From: Xenorhabdus budapestensis | Lineage (GTDB): Bacteria > Pseudomonadota > Gammaproteobacteria > Enterobacterales > Enterobacteriaceae | Direction of reading: 5' to 3' | Assembly (NCBI RefSeq): GCF_002632465.1 | Contig: NZ_NIBS01000002.1 | Location: 290,481 to 354,480, forward strand | DNA length: 64,000 bases | Part shown: piece after piece, positions 46,257-58,104 of the stretch | Layout of the letters: each line of letters starts with the position of its first letter | How positions within the stretch are numbered: the first letter of the stretch is position 1 | Notes under the pieces: model-generated | Databases searched by the model: none | Seen by the model: the letters and a program-made list of their open reading frames with translations, nothing else | Told to the model about the DNA's origin: nothing | Program-made: the position numbers and the translations under genes

Positions 46257-48410
46257 TTATTTTTCCTCGCCAACGTGACGCAGCAGCCAGCAATTGTGGA
46301 TCTGGCGGTTACGGGCAAAATCTTGAGATAAAGTTTTTTCTGTGATTTCTTCCGCAACCAGACCTAATTTCTCCAGTTCAGCAAAATCAATTTTGAAACC
46401 ACGCTTATTGTTAGAGAACATTAAAGTTCCGCCACGACGAAGCAAGCATTTTAGCTGTTTCATTAAGGCAATGTGATCACGTTGAACATCGAATGTATCT
46501 TCCATACGTTTGGAATTGGAGAATGTCGGAGGGTCAATAAAAATCAGATCAAATTGTTCACGTGTCTGCGCAAGCCAACCCAAACAATCAGCCTGAATCA
46601 AACGATGCTGACGACCAGTCAGACCATTTACCTGCAAGTTTTTCTCAGCCCACTCAAGGTAAGTGCGGGACATATCTACTGTGGTCGTCGAGCGCGCTCC
46701 TCCCAATCCGGCATGAACTGTTGCTGAACCGGTATAGGCAAATAAATTGAGGAAATCTTTCCCTTGACTCATTTCTCCCAATTTCCGACGGGCAATACGG
46801 TGATCGAGGAATAGTCCTGTATCCAGATAATCTGTCAGGTTAACCCAGAATTTCGCCCCATACTCATTCACCAAAAAGAATTCTTTCTTCTCAGCGAGTT
46901 TTTCGTATTGATTTTTGCCTTTCTGACGCTGACGGGTTTTCAGGATCAACTGATTAGATTGTAATCCGAGCACATTCATTGTTGCACTGATCACATCAAA
47001 TAGGCGTTGACGAGCTTTATTAGCATCAACAGATTTAGGTGGTGAATATTCCTGAACAATAACTTTATCAGCATAGCGATCAACTGCTACGTTATATTCC
47101 GGCAAATCTGCATCATATAATCGATAGCAATCAATACCCTGCTGCTTAGCCCATTTACTCAGCTTCTTCTCATTTTTACGCAGACGGTTCGCATAATCTT
47201 CGGCAATACCACTATCCAATGATTGAGGTTTGTCTGATAACTGCTCGCTTTTCTGGATGGAAGAGTTTGCCTGGATAAAATAGTTTTTCTGAACACAATC
47301 CAAAGGGCCATTTTTCGCTTTAAACTCACGTTCAGCCCGCAATTGCAGACAACTCAACAATTCTGGTGAAGCACTGAATAAAGATAAGCGCCAGCCCGGA
47401 AAACGACTTTTCATGATCCGGCCAAATACACTGTGCAAAGCAATCAGTGCAGGCTCACTTTCAAGACGTTCCCCATAAGGCGGATTACTCAATACTGTAC
47501 CTGTTACCCCTGCCAGTAATGGGTTTTCCAACTTACTCGCATCTCCCTGTTGAAACTGGATTAATTGGGAAACTCCAGCCCTTCTGGCATTTGAGCGCGC
47601 CATATCCATAACCCGACGGTCAATATCTATACCAAAAAAGCGGGAAGTCGTTTCTTGCAGTCCTTTACGGAAACGCACCTGCGCTTCCGTGACAACTTCA
47701 CGCCAGATTGTTTCATTGAATTTCAGCCATGAAGTGAATCCCCAATGTTGACGGCGTAAACCAGGAGCACAATCTGCCGCTATCATTGCCGCTTCAATCA
47801 ACAACGTTCCTGAACCACACATAGGATCAACCATCGGCGTTCCCGCATTCCAACCAGAACGCAAGACAATCGCTGCAGCCAAATTCTCTTTTAAAGGGGC
47901 TTGTCCGGCCAAATCACGATAACCACGAATATGTAACCCATCGCCACTTAAATCCAGGGAGACAGTTGCCTTTTCTTTATTCAGGAAGACATTAATGCGG
48001 ATATCCGGCTGTTGCTTAGCCACATCAGGACGTTGCTTTATTTTACGAATAAAACAGTCAACAATGGCGTCTTTTACTTTCAGAGCGCCATATTGTGTAT
48101 TCCTGATTTCTTCATTTGTACCACTGAAATGGACTGAGAATGTACTATCTACTGAAAAAATATCAGTCCAGTCAATAGATTGGACTCCAAGATACAGATC
48201 CAGATCACTGTAAACCTTGAATTCATTAAGTGGAAGCAGGATACGGGATGCCAGTCTGCTCCAGAGCAGGCTTTTATACATCACCTGTTCATCGCCTTTA
48301 AAATGAACCCCGCCTTGGGCAATCTTACAGGATTGCGCACCCAGCATTTCCAGTTCGTTTTTTAACAGTTCTTCTAGTCCACGTGCCGTGCTGGCAAAGA
48401 GAGAGTTCAT
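46257..48410 (-). CDS. rlmL: RlmKL, bifunctional 23S rRNA methyltransferase
   Basis: Makes m2G2445 (N-terminal RlmL half) and m7G2069 (C-terminal RlmK half) in 23S rRNA. From ATG 48410 ([20 protein letters not shown]) it has 717 residues, against 702 in E. coli. In order: THUMP domain, SAM-binding [15 protein letters not shown], catalytic SNPPYGERL (about 308), then a second Rossmann methyltransferase with [26 protein letters not shown] and [15 protein letters not shown]. The gap to uup is 4 bp, so the pair is an operon. Confidence 0.97.
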   Translation of the reverse strand: MNSLFASTARGLEELLKNELEMLGAQSCKIAQGGVHFKGDEQVMYKSLLWSRLASRILLPLNEFKVYSDLDLYLGVQSIDWTDIFSVDSTFSVHFSGTNEEIRNTQYGALKVKDAIVDCFIRKIKQRPDVAKQQPDIRINVFLNKEKATVSLDLSGDGLHIRGYRDLAGQAPLKENLAAAIVLRSGWNAGTPMVDPMCGSGTLLIEAAMIAADCAPGLRRQHWGFTSWLKFNETIWREVVTEAQVRFRKGLQETTSRFFGIDIDRRVMDMARSNARRAGVSQLIQFQQGDASKLENPLLAGVTGTVLSNPPYGERLESEPALIALHSVFGRIMKSRFPGWRLSLFSASPELLSCLQLRAEREFKAKNGPLDCVQKNYFIQANSSIQKSEQLSDKPQSLDSGIAEDYANRLRKNEKKLSKWAKQQGIDCYRLYDADLPEYNVAVDRYADKVIVQEYSPPKSVDANKARQRLFDVISATMNVLGLQSNQLILKTRQRQKGKNQYEKLAEKKEFFLVNEYGAKFWVNLTDYLDTGLFLDHRIARRKLGEMSQGKDFLNLFAYTGSATVHAGLGGARSTTTVDMSRTYLEWAEKNLQVNGLTGRQHRLIQADCLGWLAQTREQFDLIFIDPPTFSNSKRMEDTFDVQRDHIALMKQLKCLLRRGGTLMFSNNKRGFKIDFAELEKLGLVAEEITEKTLSQDFARNRQIHNCWLLRHVGEEK

Positions 48411-48705
48411 ACTATTATTCACCAAGACTATTATTTATCAAGAAAATATACCACCAAAAAATTGCTGCCATTATAGCTAATACCAGCAACATGTCATAAG
48501 GTTGCTCACTCTGAACAAAAATCAACCTGTTTTTTATTGTGTTACTGCGGAACTGTACGAAAAAATGCCGGAGACTCTCGATGATAAGATATTAGTTAAG
48601 ATAGTGAAAGAGAGGGAAAGTCAGCTCTTGGTTAATGTAGATCAATATCTATAAGCTATAAAGTTAATTTGTTGTCTTCCCATAATACAATAACGTTAGA
48701 TTACC

Positions 48706-49257
48706 TTAAATCACCTTGTCATATATTGGCGCCTGAACAGGTTCAAAATAAGGAATTAAACGATCATTCATTATTTTGATCGGATCGCAAAAATTCATCA
48801 CGCGATCACCGAGATCTAATTTTTGCTGCACTAATAAGCATACGCTGGCACTATCTCCAGCTTCAGCAACCATAAACAGAATTTCTGTTCCATCGTTTTG
48901 TAAACGCACCTGAACAATTTCTCCTTGTTCCGGTTTAGTAATTAAAGAAAAAACAGAAAAATACCAGCTTTTTGGCATTTGTGGTTTCATAAAGCGAAAC
49001 GCAATTAATCCATTTAGCGCTAATTCAGCCCTGAGCTCTGGTGCAATATTAATACGGCGGGAATACTCTTCGAAAGTATAATAAAGTGCTGCATCATCGA
49101 CAGAAAAACAGCTTTCTTTCATTGTGGTCGCATAAATAGTCAACATTTTGGCAGGAAAACGGGAACGAAAAACCATACCATTAGCAAGATCGAGCATGAC
49201 ACGATTATGCTCGGCATCAAAATACCAGCGCCACTGATCATCAGGTCTAATTCTCAT
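48706..49257 (-). CDS. zapC: ZapC, FtsZ-ring associated protein
   Basis: Cytoplasmic protein that bundles FtsZ filaments. 183 residues, like E. coli ZapC (180): RIRPDDQWRWYFDAEHNRVM, DLANGMVFRSRFPAKML, VDDAALYYTFEE, LKPQMPKSW-like FMKPQMPKSWYF, and IKIMNDRL near the end. E. coli has ycbX between zapC and rlmL; here that space (48411-48705) has no gene. Confidence 0.93.
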   Translation of the reverse strand: MRIRPDDQWRWYFDAEHNRVMLDLANGMVFRSRFPAKMLTIYATTMKESCFSVDDAALYYTFEEYSRRINIAPELRAELALNGLIAFRFMKPQMPKSWYFSVFSLITKPEQGEIVQVRLQNDGTEILFMVAEAGDSASVCLLVQQKLDLGDRVMNFCDPIKIMNDRLIPYFEPVQAPIYDKVI

Positions 49258-49425
49258 TGGTTACCCTTTTATGCTCAAAATAGTTTACTTGTTAAAAAAT
49301 AAGTACCACCATCATGGAAATTCAAAAGAATTTAAAAGATTAGTCTGTCAGACAAAATATAGACGAATTGGGGGCAGAAATAAACCCCCAACACAAAACC
49401 TTCAACACAAGATTGCAGCGAATAC

Positions 49426-50436
49426 TCAGATATAATTAACAATATCTTTGATTAACTTTGGCCCTTTATAAATAAAACCAGAGAATATCTGAATCAATGA
49501 AGCGCCTGCTTCCATTTTTTCTCTGGCAGAAACCAGAGAGTCAATTCCACCAACGCCAATAATTGGTATTTCACCTTTTAATTCCTGAGAAAGACGTCGA
49601 ATAATCTCTGTGCTGTGCAGTTGTACAGGGCGACCACTCAAACCACCAGCTTGCTGACAGTGACTCAATCCTTCAATAATATTTCTATCTAATGTGGTAT
49701 TAGTCGCAATAACACCATCAATGTGATGGCACATTAAACTATCGGCGATTTTTACTAATTCTTCTTCTGTCAGGTCTGGCGAAATTTTCACAGCAACAGG
49801 AACATACTTTTGATATTTTTGTTGTAGTTCACTTTGTTTATTTTTAATCGCAGATAAGAGATCATCCAGTGCTTCACCATACTGTAATGTTCTCAGGCCC
49901 GGTGTATTAGGTGAAGAGATATTAATCGTAATATAACCTGCATGAGAATAAACTTTATCCATGCAAATTAAATAATCATCTTTACCATTTTCTACTGGTG
50001 TATCTTTATTTTTACCAATATTAATTCCGATAATTCCGTCATATTTTGCTCTTTTTACATTCTCAACCAAATTATCAACGCCAAGATTATTAAAACCCAT
50101 CCGATTAATAATGCCTTCTGCTTCAACAACGCGGAATAATCTCGGTTTATCATTCCCGGCTTGTGGGCGTGGCGTTACTGTACCAATTTCAACAAAGCCA
50201 AAGCCCATCGCGCCAAATGCATCAACGCAATCACCATTCTTATCAAGACCAGCAGCTAAACCAAGAGGATTTTTAAATGACAACCCCATACAAGTGACGG
50301 GTTTAGCAGCGACTGATTGGCGGATGAGAAATTCGAAAGGAGTACCGGTAACAAGTTTGAGCTGGCGGAAAGTAAGTTCATGTGCCTGTTCCGGATCAAG
50401 CTGGAACAATGCCTTTTTTAGAAGAGGATAATACAT
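49426..50436 (-). CDS. pyrD: Dihydroorotate dehydrogenase, quinone-dependent (class 2)
   Basis: Membrane-associated FMN enzyme that oxidises dihydroorotate using quinone. From ATG 50436 (AGGAGA ribosome binding site) it has 336 residues, the E. coli length. It has the N-terminal membrane-binding helices ([20 protein letters not shown]), FMN motif [23 protein letters not shown], the catalytic serine region [12 protein letters not shown], and VGGIDS. An in-frame ATG six codons upstream is less likely. It supplies the step after PyrC, encoded elsewhere in the window. Confidence 0.97.
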   Translation of the reverse strand: MYYPLLKKALFQLDPEQAHELTFRQLKLVTGTPFEFLIRQSVAAKPVTCMGLSFKNPLGLAAGLDKNGDCVDAFGAMGFGFVEIGTVTPRPQAGNDKPRLFRVVEAEGIINRMGFNNLGVDNLVENVKRAKYDGIIGINIGKNKDTPVENGKDDYLICMDKVYSHAGYITINISSPNTPGLRTLQYGEALDDLLSAIKNKQSELQQKYQKYVPVAVKISPDLTEEELVKIADSLMCHHIDGVIATNTTLDRNIIEGLSHCQQAGGLSGRPVQLHSTEIIRRLSQELKGEIPIIGVGGIDSLVSAREKMEAGASLIQIFSGFIYKGPKLIKDIVNYI

Positions 50437-50631
50437 GTAATCTCCTGCAAGCATAATGACAGGTCATGATGACGGTGAAATAAGCGCGGAGCATCTTAAA
50501 GAGATCCTGTCAAAATGTAAACGTTACAAAGAAGATATTTTTCAGTGTATTTCTGTATTAACAAATAGCTATATTAACAAGTCGCTGTGTTAGCAAGTTA
50601 TCGACAGAAGAAGATCTGAACAGCAAAATCT

Positions 50632-50651
50632 CCTCCGGCTATTGCCGGAGG
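50632..50651 (-). terminator. Terminator of pepN
   Basis: Perfect arms CCTCCGGC and GCCGGAGG with loop TATT, 14 bp after the pepN stop codon on the minus strand. Confidence 0.8.
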
Positions 50652-50664
50652 AAAATATCATAAC

Positions 50665-53283
50665 TTAGCTTTCAAGTGCCTTGGTGATTTTTTCAAACAG
50701 GTCACCAGATAAGTTTTCCAGTTCTTTCAGTTCTTCTAAAGTAGCACGCATCAGCGCCTGACGTTTTTCATCATAACGTTTCAGGCGAATCAACGGTTCA
50801 ATCAAACGTGACGCCACTTGTGGATTCCGGCTGTTCAAATCAGTCAATACTTCTTTCAGGAACTGATAACCACGCCCATCTTCAGCATGGAATGCTACTG
50901 CATTATTGACAAAGAAAGTTCTCAGCAACGAATAAATCCGGTTCGGATTACTCAAACTGAAAGAACGATGCTTCATCAAGCTACGCACTTTATCAAGCAC
51001 ATCAAACGCAGGGCTAGTGGCCTGAAGAATAAACCACTTATCCATAACCAAACCATCTTGATGCCAACGTTGATCAAACTCATCCATCAACTGATAACTG
51101 CAAGGTAATTCTGCCGCCATTGCCGCAGATAACGCAGCAATAGTATCCGTCATATTATCAGCCTGATAATATTGAGCCGCGATTAATTTATCTGCCTGCC
51201 CCTTATCTTCAATAAAAGCTAAATAATGCAGACAAATATTGCGTAATGCCCGTTTCGCAATATCCTGATGTTCCACACGATATGTTCCTGTGTGAATACT
51301 GTGATAAACAGCAGCGAACTCATCCACCATTTCATTAGCCAGACTACGCGTGATAGCATAAAGCACTTCATGAATAGCCTGTGGATCAATCACCGTAAAC
51401 AACTCTGCCATTTCATTTTCAGAAGGCAGTGTCAGGATCAAGGCAGCCAACGCAGGATCAATTTCCTTATCCAACAATACCGCGCGGAATGCATCAATCA
51501 CATGCATTGGCAGCTCTATTGGCTGAGATTGCTGATAGCGGGCAACATTCAGTTTTACATAATTAGCCAATAGTGCTTGTGCGGCATCCCAGCGGGAAAA
51601 TTCATTACGTGCATGCTTCATTAAGAAAGCCAATTGGGAATCACTATATGGATAATCCAGTTTCACCGGTGCCGAGAATTCACGTAATAAAGAAGGAATT
51701 GGCTGTGACGGAACAACATCAAATACAAATGATTGTTCTGCATTGATAACATTCAGGACATAGTGAACCAACTGACCATCACGACACAGTGGGATCACCC
51801 GGCCATCCTCATCATACAATTCAATATCCAGCGGAATGTGTAGTGGCAGCTTCTCTTTCTGATCGGCAGTTGGTGGTGTCATCTGAGTGACATGCAGAGT
51901 ATATTGCTGTTTTTCTGCATCGTACTCATCGCGGACAGTCACTACCGGAGTACCGGATTGGCTGTACCAACGACGGAATAATGTCAAATCAACGTTTGAA
52001 GCATCCTCCATCGCCTGAACAAAATCATCACAGGTTGCTGCGCTACCATCATGACGATGAATATAAAGCTGCATTCCCGCCTGAAATTGTTCCTCACCCA
52101 ACAATGTATGGATCATTCGGATCACTTCCGAACCTTTCTCATAGACTGTCAACGTATAGAAATTATTCATCTCCATTACTTGATCAGGGCGGATAGGATG
52201 CGCCATTGGGCTGGCATCTTCAGCAAACTGTGCTGCGCGCATAACACGCACATTATTAATACGGTTAACAGAACGTGAACCTAAATCAGAACTGAATTCT
52301 TGATCACGGAATACCGTCAACCCTTCTTTCAGGCTTAACTGGAACCAATCACGACAGGTGATCCTATTTCCCGTCCAGTTATGGAAATATTCATGACCAA
52401 TCACGGCTTCAATGCCAAGATAATCTTTGTCTGTTGCCGTTTCAGTTTTAGCTAATACATATTTTGAGTTAAAGATATTTAGCCCTTTATTCTCCATCGC
52501 CCCCATATTGAAGAAATCAACAGCGACAATCATGTAGATATCAAGGTCATACTCCAAACCAAAGCGAGTCTCATCCCACTTCATGGAGTTTTTCAGTGAT
52601 GTCATGGCCCAATCGGCACGATCCAAATTACCCCGGTCTACAAACAGCTCCAGAGCAACTTCATGACCACTACGGGTAATAAAAGTATCACGCAAAACAT
52701 CAAAATCCCCTGCCACCAACGCGAACAGATAAGAGGGTTTCGGGAATGGATCCTGCCATTTCACCCAATGGCGGCCATCATCAAGCTCTCCCTGCTCGAC
52801 GCGGTTACCATTAGACAATAAGAAAGGATATTTGGATTTATCTGCGGTAATACGGGTCGTAAAACGAGCCAATACATCCGGTCTGTCCAGATAGTAAGTA
52901 ATGTTACGAAAACCTTCCGATTCACACTGCGTACACAGAGCATCACCTGACACATACAGACCTTCAAGTGCGGTATTAGCAGATGGATGATTTTCAACAA
53001 CAATTTTCAAAGTAAACTGCGCGGGTAATTGTTCTATGATTAATTTATCATCCTGCTCCTGATAATGTTCCCACGCTGTATCATTAATATGAATACTCTT
53101 CAGTGTGAGATTTTCCCCATCCAAAATGAGGGGTGCAATGTCATTAATCAGACGTTTTACCTGGCTGGTTGCCGTTACAGTTGTTTTATCTGCATCCAGA
53201 ACAAAATCGAGATCAATATCTGTAATCGTGTAATCTGGCGCTTTATAATCCAGACGATGTTTAATAAACCGCTGTTTTGTCAT
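50665..53283 (-). CDS. pepN: Aminopeptidase N (PepN), M1 family zinc metallopeptidase
   Basis: Main cytosolic aminopeptidase; removes N-terminal residues from peptides. 872 residues, against 870 in E. coli. The exopeptidase motif GAMEN (261-265), zinc site H297-E298-x-x-H301 (GHEYFHNW) and third ligand E320 (SLKEGLT) are at the E. coli positions. It is divergent from pncB, as in E. coli. The ssu sulfonate operon that separates pyrD from pepN in E. coli is absent here. Confidence 0.98.
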   Translation of the reverse strand: MTKQRFIKHRLDYKAPDYTITDIDLDFVLDADKTTVTATSQVKRLINDIAPLILDGENLTLKSIHINDTAWEHYQEQDDKLIIEQLPAQFTLKIVVENHPSANTALEGLYVSGDALCTQCESEGFRNITYYLDRPDVLARFTTRITADKSKYPFLLSNGNRVEQGELDDGRHWVKWQDPFPKPSYLFALVAGDFDVLRDTFITRSGHEVALELFVDRGNLDRADWAMTSLKNSMKWDETRFGLEYDLDIYMIVAVDFFNMGAMENKGLNIFNSKYVLAKTETATDKDYLGIEAVIGHEYFHNWTGNRITCRDWFQLSLKEGLTVFRDQEFSSDLGSRSVNRINNVRVMRAAQFAEDASPMAHPIRPDQVMEMNNFYTLTVYEKGSEVIRMIHTLLGEEQFQAGMQLYIHRHDGSAATCDDFVQAMEDASNVDLTLFRRWYSQSGTPVVTVRDEYDAEKQQYTLHVTQMTPPTADQKEKLPLHIPLDIELYDEDGRVIPLCRDGQLVHYVLNVINAEQSFVFDVVPSQPIPSLLREFSAPVKLDYPYSDSQLAFLMKHARNEFSRWDAAQALLANYVKLNVARYQQSQPIELPMHVIDAFRAVLLDKEIDPALAALILTLPSENEMAELFTVIDPQAIHEVLYAITRSLANEMVDEFAAVYHSIHTGTYRVEHQDIAKRALRNICLHYLAFIEDKGQADKLIAAQYYQADNMTDTIAALSAAMAAELPCSYQLMDEFDQRWHQDGLVMDKWFILQATSPAFDVLDKVRSLMKHRSFSLSNPNRIYSLLRTFFVNNAVAFHAEDGRGYQFLKEVLTDLNSRNPQVASRLIEPLIRLKRYDEKRQALMRATLEELKELENLSGDLFEKITKALES

Positions 53284-53607
53284 AAGAAACCTTTTTCATT
53301 ACTTGATTGAGAAGCTAACGCTGCCACAGAGATCCCATCCTTTCAATCTTGAAATCTCTTTTTTCATATGTTAATAATTTATTAAATAAAGGTATAAATG
53401 ATGTAATCGATATATTGGTGCTTTTGTGCTAATTATCATCTCATATTGTATTTAACATGATATCATCTATAAATTGATCAACCTTAATCTCTTGTCCGGA
53501 AAAATATATGTGATTATGTGGCTTTAATAACGAAATAATCGCGGTATACTCTTCCGACTTTATCGATTTAGCAGACACAAATGCTCCGCGAGGATGTTTG
53601 ACGCGCC
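53284..53607. promoter_or_regulatory. Divergent pepN-pncB intergenic region
   Basis: About 320 bp of AT-rich DNA with no gene; it must hold both promoters. A plausible -10 element, GGTATACTC, lies near 53540 for pncB. I saw no clear repressor site for NadR, but could not search systematically. Confidence 0.5.
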
Positions 53608-54822
53608 ATGACTTTAGACGCTACCCCGATTATCAGATCACTGCTTGACACTGATGCTTATAAATTTCATATGCAGCAAGCAGTGTACCACCATTACAAT
53701 GATATTCCTGTTGTTGCAGAATTTCGTTGTCGTGGTGATGAGCTACTCGGTGAATATGCCGAGGAATTACGTCATCAAATTAACATGATGGCTGATTTAG
53801 CCCTGACAGAACGCGAGGCTGAATATCTTTCCAGTTTACCGTTCTTTAAACAAGATTATCTGGACTGGTTCAAAACTTTTCGTTTTAACCCAGAACAAGT
53901 CGAAGTTTCTGTTACTGATAAGGGACAGTTAGCCATCAGAATTTCAGGTTTATGGCGTGACGTTATTCTATGGGAAGTCCCGCTGCTTGCCTTAATCAGT
54001 GAACTGGTTCACCGTCACCGTTCTCCTGAAATAAAACCGGAAGTGGCTGTCAGTCAGCTCAGAAAATTAATCGAGCTGTTCCATCAAGACGCCACAGCAG
54101 AAAATATCGATTTGTCCGGTTTCAAATTGATGGATTTCGGCACTCGTCGCCGTTTTTCACATGAAGTGCAGTATGCCATTGTCAAGGAGCTGAAAGAGAG
54201 CTTTCCTTATCTGATTGGCACCAGTAACTACCAACTGGCACAACAGCTGGATCTGGCACCTCTTGGCACACAAGCTCATGAGTGGTTTCAGGCACATCAA
54301 CAAATCAGCCCTGAACTTGCCAACAGCCAGCGGGCAGCATTACAGACTTGGTTGAATGAATACCCAGAGCAGTTGGGCATTGCCCTGACAGATTGCATTA
54401 CGATGGATGCATTCCTGCGGGATTTTGATAAATCCTTTGCTACCGCTTATATTGGCCTGCGCCATGACTCCGGTGACCCAATCGAATGGGGTGAAAAAGC
54501 AATTGCACACTACCAATCACTGGGTATCAATCCACTGACCAAAACGTTGGTATTTTCAGACAGTCTGGATCTGCAAAAATCTCTGGCTCTCTATCAACAT
54601 TTTTACAAGCGAATCAATGTTATGTTTGGCATTGGCACACGGTTAACCTGTAATATTCCGGGTATAAAACCGCTGAATATTGTGATCAAACTTGTTGAAT
54701 GCAACGGTAAACCGGTGGCTAAGCTATCTGACAGCCCCGGCAAAACCATTTGTGAAGATGTTGAGTTTGTCAATAGATTACGCAGAGCGTTTGATATACC
54801 GGAAATGAAAAAAGCCGTGTAG
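53608..54822 (+). CDS. pncB: Nicotinate phosphoribosyltransferase PncB
   Basis: Converts nicotinate and PRPP to nicotinate mononucleotide with ATP hydrolysis, the NAD salvage entry point. 404 residues, E. coli 400. Conserved stretches: [34 protein letters not shown], the substrate-binding [40 protein letters not shown] and [10 protein letters not shown]. It reads toward asnS with a stem-loop between. Confidence 0.97.
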   Translation: MTLDATPIIRSLLDTDAYKFHMQQAVYHHYNDIPVVAEFRCRGDELLGEYAEELRHQINMMADLALTEREAEYLSSLPFFKQDYLDWFKTFRFNPEQVEVSVTDKGQLAIRISGLWRDVILWEVPLLALISELVHRHRSPEIKPEVAVSQLRKLIELFHQDATAENIDLSGFKLMDFGTRRRFSHEVQYAIVKELKESFPYLIGTSNYQLAQQLDLAPLGTQAHEWFQAHQQISPELANSQRAALQTWLNEYPEQLGIALTDCITMDAFLRDFDKSFATAYIGLRHDSGDPIEWGEKAIAHYQSLGINPLTKTLVFSDSLDLQKSLALYQHFYKRINVMFGIGTRLTCNIPGIKPLNIVIKLVECNGKPVAKLSDSPGKTICEDVEFVNRLRRAFDIPEMKKAV

Positions 54823-54850
54823 TTTCCGGTATAGTTTCTACTGATTGTTT

Positions 54851-54882
54851 CCGGCATAACCAGATAGATCCCGGTTATGCCG
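54851..54882 (+). terminator. Terminator-like hairpin after pncB
   Basis: Perfect 11 bp arms CCGGCATAACC and GGTTATGCCGG, followed by a purine-rich then T-containing tract. Confidence 0.65.
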
Positions 54883-55046
54883 GGAAGAAAAATAACTTTT
54901 CTCTTTATTTCCCCGTTAATCCCCTTAATTTCTGCTTGTTTCCTGTGAGATGACAAGTAAGATAAAGAGCCATAGTGCCATTTGACACTATTTACAATAA
55001 ATCCAATTATCTATTTCACTATTATATATAAAGAAGAGAGAAATTT

Positions 55047-56447
55047 ATGAGCGTAGCGCCTGTAGTCGATGTACTGCAAGGCCGTGTTCCGGTTGGCAGC
55101 GAAGTCACCGTCCGCGGCTGGGTACGTACAAGGAGAGATTCTAAAGCTGGTATCTCATTCCTCGCCGTCCATGACGGTTCCTGCTTTAATCCATTACAGG
55201 CCGTCGTTAATAATAATTTACCTAATTACCAGGATGAAATTCTGAATCTGACTACTGGCTGCTCTGTGGAAGTGACCGGCACAGTAGCAGAGTCACAAGG
55301 TAAAGGCCAGAGTTTCGAACTGCAAGCAACCAAAGTGGTTGTCGTTGGTATAGTGGAAGATCCTGATACATATCCAATGGCGGCGAAACGCCACAGCATT
55401 GAATATCTACGTGAAGTGGCCCACCTCCGCCCACGTACCAACCTGATTGGCGCAGTTGCCCGTGTTCGTCACACTCTGGCACAAGCTCTGCATCGTTTCT
55501 ATCATGAGAAAGGTTTCTTTTGGGTATCTTCTCCCTTGATCACTGCTTCAGATACCGAAGGTGCGGGAGAGATGTTCCGCGTTTCCACTTTGGATCTGCA
55601 AAACCTGCCACTGACGGATAAAGGTGACGTTGATTTCAGCAAAGATTTCTTCGGACGTGAAGCCTTCCTGACAGTATCCGGTCAGCTGAACGGTGAGGCT
55701 TACGCCTGTGCATTGAGCAAAGTCTACACCTTCGGGCCGACTTTCCGTGCTGAAAACTCCAATACCAGCCGCCATCTGGCTGAGTTCTGGATGCTTGAGC
55801 CAGAAGTCGCTTTTGCCGATCTGAACGACATCGCCAAACTCGCTGAAGAAATGCTGAAGTATGTCTTCAAGGCCGTTTTGGCAGAACGCGCTGATGATCT
55901 GGCGTTCTTTGCAGAACGTGTTGATAGCGAAGTCATTATCCGACTGGAAAAATTTGTTGATTCAGACTTTGTTCAGTTGGATTACACTGATGCTATTGAA
56001 ATTCTGGAAAACTGTGGTCATAAATTCGAAAACCCTGTTTACTGGGGTGTTGATTTGGCATCTGAACATGAACGCTATCTGGCAGAGAAGCACTTTGGTG
56101 CGCCAGTTATCATGAAAAACTATCCAAAAGACATCAAAGCCTTTTATATGCGCATGAATGAAGATGGTAAAACTGTTGCTGCAATGGATGTTCTGGCGCC
56201 AGGCATTGGTGAAATTATTGGTGGCTCCCAACGTGAAGAACGTTTGGACATGCTGGATAAGCGTATGGAAGAGATGGAACTGAATAAAGAAGATTATTGG
56301 TGGTATCGTGATCTACGCCGTTATGGCACCGTTCCTCATTCTGGTTTCGGTCTGGGCTTTGAACGTCTGGTGGCTTATGTTACTGGTGTATCAAATGTAC
56401 GCGATGTTATCCCGTTCCCACGGACACCAAGAAACGCAAGTTTCTAA
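55047..56447 (+). CDS. asnS: Asparaginyl-tRNA synthetase
   Basis: Class IIb aminoacyl-tRNA synthetase charging tRNA-Asn, the product of the four-gene array at 19551-20750. 466 residues, the E. coli length. N-terminal OB-fold anticodon-binding domain ([20 protein letters not shown]), then catalytic motifs 2 ([21 protein letters not shown] region) and 3 ([15 protein letters not shown]) and DVIPFPRTP at the end. AAGAGAG lies before the ATG. Confidence 0.98.
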   Translation: MSVAPVVDVLQGRVPVGSEVTVRGWVRTRRDSKAGISFLAVHDGSCFNPLQAVVNNNLPNYQDEILNLTTGCSVEVTGTVAESQGKGQSFELQATKVVVVGIVEDPDTYPMAAKRHSIEYLREVAHLRPRTNLIGAVARVRHTLAQALHRFYHEKGFFWVSSPLITASDTEGAGEMFRVSTLDLQNLPLTDKGDVDFSKDFFGREAFLTVSGQLNGEAYACALSKVYTFGPTFRAENSNTSRHLAEFWMLEPEVAFADLNDIAKLAEEMLKYVFKAVLAERADDLAFFAERVDSEVIIRLEKFVDSDFVQLDYTDAIEILENCGHKFENPVYWGVDLASEHERYLAEKHFGAPVIMKNYPKDIKAFYMRMNEDGKTVAAMDVLAPGIGEIIGGSQREERLDMLDKRMEEMELNKEDYWWYRDLRRYGTVPHSGFGLGFERLVAYVTGVSNVRDVIPFPRTPRNASF

Positions 56448-56484
56448 TGAATTAGCTCAATAAATACGCAAAATTTAATCCTAA

Positions 56485-56511
56485 GAAAAGCCAGCATTTG
56501 CTGGCTTTTTT
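56485..56511 (+). terminator. Terminator of asnS
   Basis: Perfect arms AAAAGCCAGCA and TGCTGGCTTTT with an overlapping T-run. Confidence 0.92.
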
Positions 56512-56753
56512 CATTCTATGGCGAAAACAGCGCAAAAAAAGTTCCTTGACATTTACAATTTGAAATATCTATTTTCATTTGGTTACTAATTTTGTGCTTT
56601 TGTAGCATTTTGAGGGTGGATAAAACCTATGACCAATGGAACACTGAGCGCAGATTAATAAGACACCTGATACCCATAAATAGTTCCAAAAACTTTAGTG
56701 TTCTGTTTCTGACAGTAACAGATGTCTGAATAACACCAATGAGGGTAATAATA
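56512..56753 (+). promoter_or_regulatory. Porin gene upstream region with probable OmpR control
   Basis: Contains TTGACATTTACAATTTGAAA near 56547 and CATTTGGTTACTAATTTTGT near 56576; the TTTACA and GGTTACT elements resemble OmpR boxes of E. coli ompF. The leader ends GAGGGTAATAATAATG, nearly the same as the E. coli ompF translation start region. OmpR control is inferred from this resemblance only. Confidence 0.5.
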
Positions 56754-57863
56754 ATGAAGCGCAATATTCTTGCAGTGGTAATTCCAGCTCTGCTGGTTGC
56801 TGGTACAGCAAACGCAGCCGAAATTTTCAACAAAGATGGTAACAAACTGGATCTGTACGGTAAAGTAGACGTCCGTCATCAGCTCGCAGATAAGAGAAGC
56901 AGTGAAGATGGTGATGCTTCTTACGCTCGTATCGGCATCAAAGGCGAAACTCAGATCACTGATCAACTGACTGGTTTCGGTCGTTGGGAATACAATCTGA
57001 AAGCCCACACCGAAGAAGGTAAGCAAGATACTGCTACCCGTCTGGCTTTTGCTGGTTTGAAATTCGCTAACTACGGTTCACTGGATTACGGTCGTAACTA
57101 CGGCGTAAACTACGACGTTAACGCATGGACTGACGTACTGCCAATCTTTGGTGGTGACTCCATGGCTAAGACTGACAATTTCATGACTGGCCGTGCTACT
57201 GGCCTGTTGACCTACCGTAACACTGACTTCTTTGGTCTGGTTGATGGCCTGAACTTTGCTCTGCAATACCAAGGCCAGAACAGCGACCGCACCAAAAATG
57301 GCCGTGAAGACATCAAGAAAGCAAATGGTGATGGCTACGGTTTGTCTGCTACCTACAACGTAGGTTACGGCATCACTGTTGGTGGTACTTATGCTAATTC
57401 TGCCCGTACCTTAGGTAATGGTCAGAAACAGTCTAATGCCTTTGGTAAACGTGCTGAAGCATGGAACATCGGTGCGAAATACGATGCTAACAACGTATAT
57501 CTGGCAGCAATGTACGGCGAAACCCGCAATATGACCCCTGGTTCAGTAAATGTTGCTGGTATAAAACACGACGGTATTGCTAATAAAACTCAAAACGTTG
57601 AATTAGTTGCACAATACCTGTTCGCTGACTATGGTCTGAAACCATCTCTGGCTTATGTGCAGTCAAAAGGCAAAGATCTGACTGAAGGCAAAGACCGTTT
57701 CAACGCTGATCTAGTCAAATATGTTTCTGTAGGTTCTTACTACTACTTTAACAAAAACCTGTCTACCTATGTTGATTATAAAATCAACCTACTGAACAAA
57801 AACGAAGGTAACGACACAGGTGCTCGTAATGTATTCGGTGTTGGTCTGACTTATCAGTTCTAA
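56754..57863 (+). CDS. ompF: General outer membrane porin, OmpF/OmpC family (OpnP-like)
   Basis: Trimeric 16-strand diffusion porin. From ATG 56754 it has 369 residues with a signal peptide ending TANA (about residue 22). The mature start [21 protein letters not shown] is the porin signature. The constriction loop region ([20 protein letters not shown] then [10 protein letters not shown]) and the terminal VGLTYQF with C-terminal F are present. Position between asnS and aspC equals ompF of E. coli and opnP as recalled from Xenorhabdus. Confidence 0.95.
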   Translation: MKRNILAVVIPALLVAGTANAAEIFNKDGNKLDLYGKVDVRHQLADKRSSEDGDASYARIGIKGETQITDQLTGFGRWEYNLKAHTEEGKQDTATRLAFAGLKFANYGSLDYGRNYGVNYDVNAWTDVLPIFGGDSMAKTDNFMTGRATGLLTYRNTDFFGLVDGLNFALQYQGQNSDRTKNGREDIKKANGDGYGLSATYNVGYGITVGGTYANSARTLGNGQKQSNAFGKRAEAWNIGAKYDANNVYLAAMYGETRNMTPGSVNVAGIKHDGIANKTQNVELVAQYLFADYGLKPSLAYVQSKGKDLTEGKDRFNADLVKYVSVGSYYYFNKNLSTYVDYKINLLNKNEGNDTGARNVFGVGLTYQF

Positions 57864-57911
57864 TCACTGCTGATAAACTGTTTAGCGAAAAGTTAAACAT
57901 ATTTATCTCAG

Positions 57912-57939
57912 AAAAGCAGCGCCGGAGCGCTGCTTTTTT
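57912..57939 (+). terminator. Terminator of the porin gene
   Basis: Perfect 11 bp arms AAAAGCAGCGC and GCGCTGCTTTT, followed by TTT. Confidence 0.92.
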
Positions 57940-58104
57940 ATTTTATTTCACTGTTTTTCCTGACTATTTTCTTCACTCCGTAAACTACTTCACAAGATTT
58001 TATTCTTTTTACTACTAGTGGTTGGCAAATGGATTCCTTAAGGTTACCCTGAGCGGCATATAACTCATTTTGGGCTTAACTCTCCAAATTTTGGAATTGA
58101 AAAA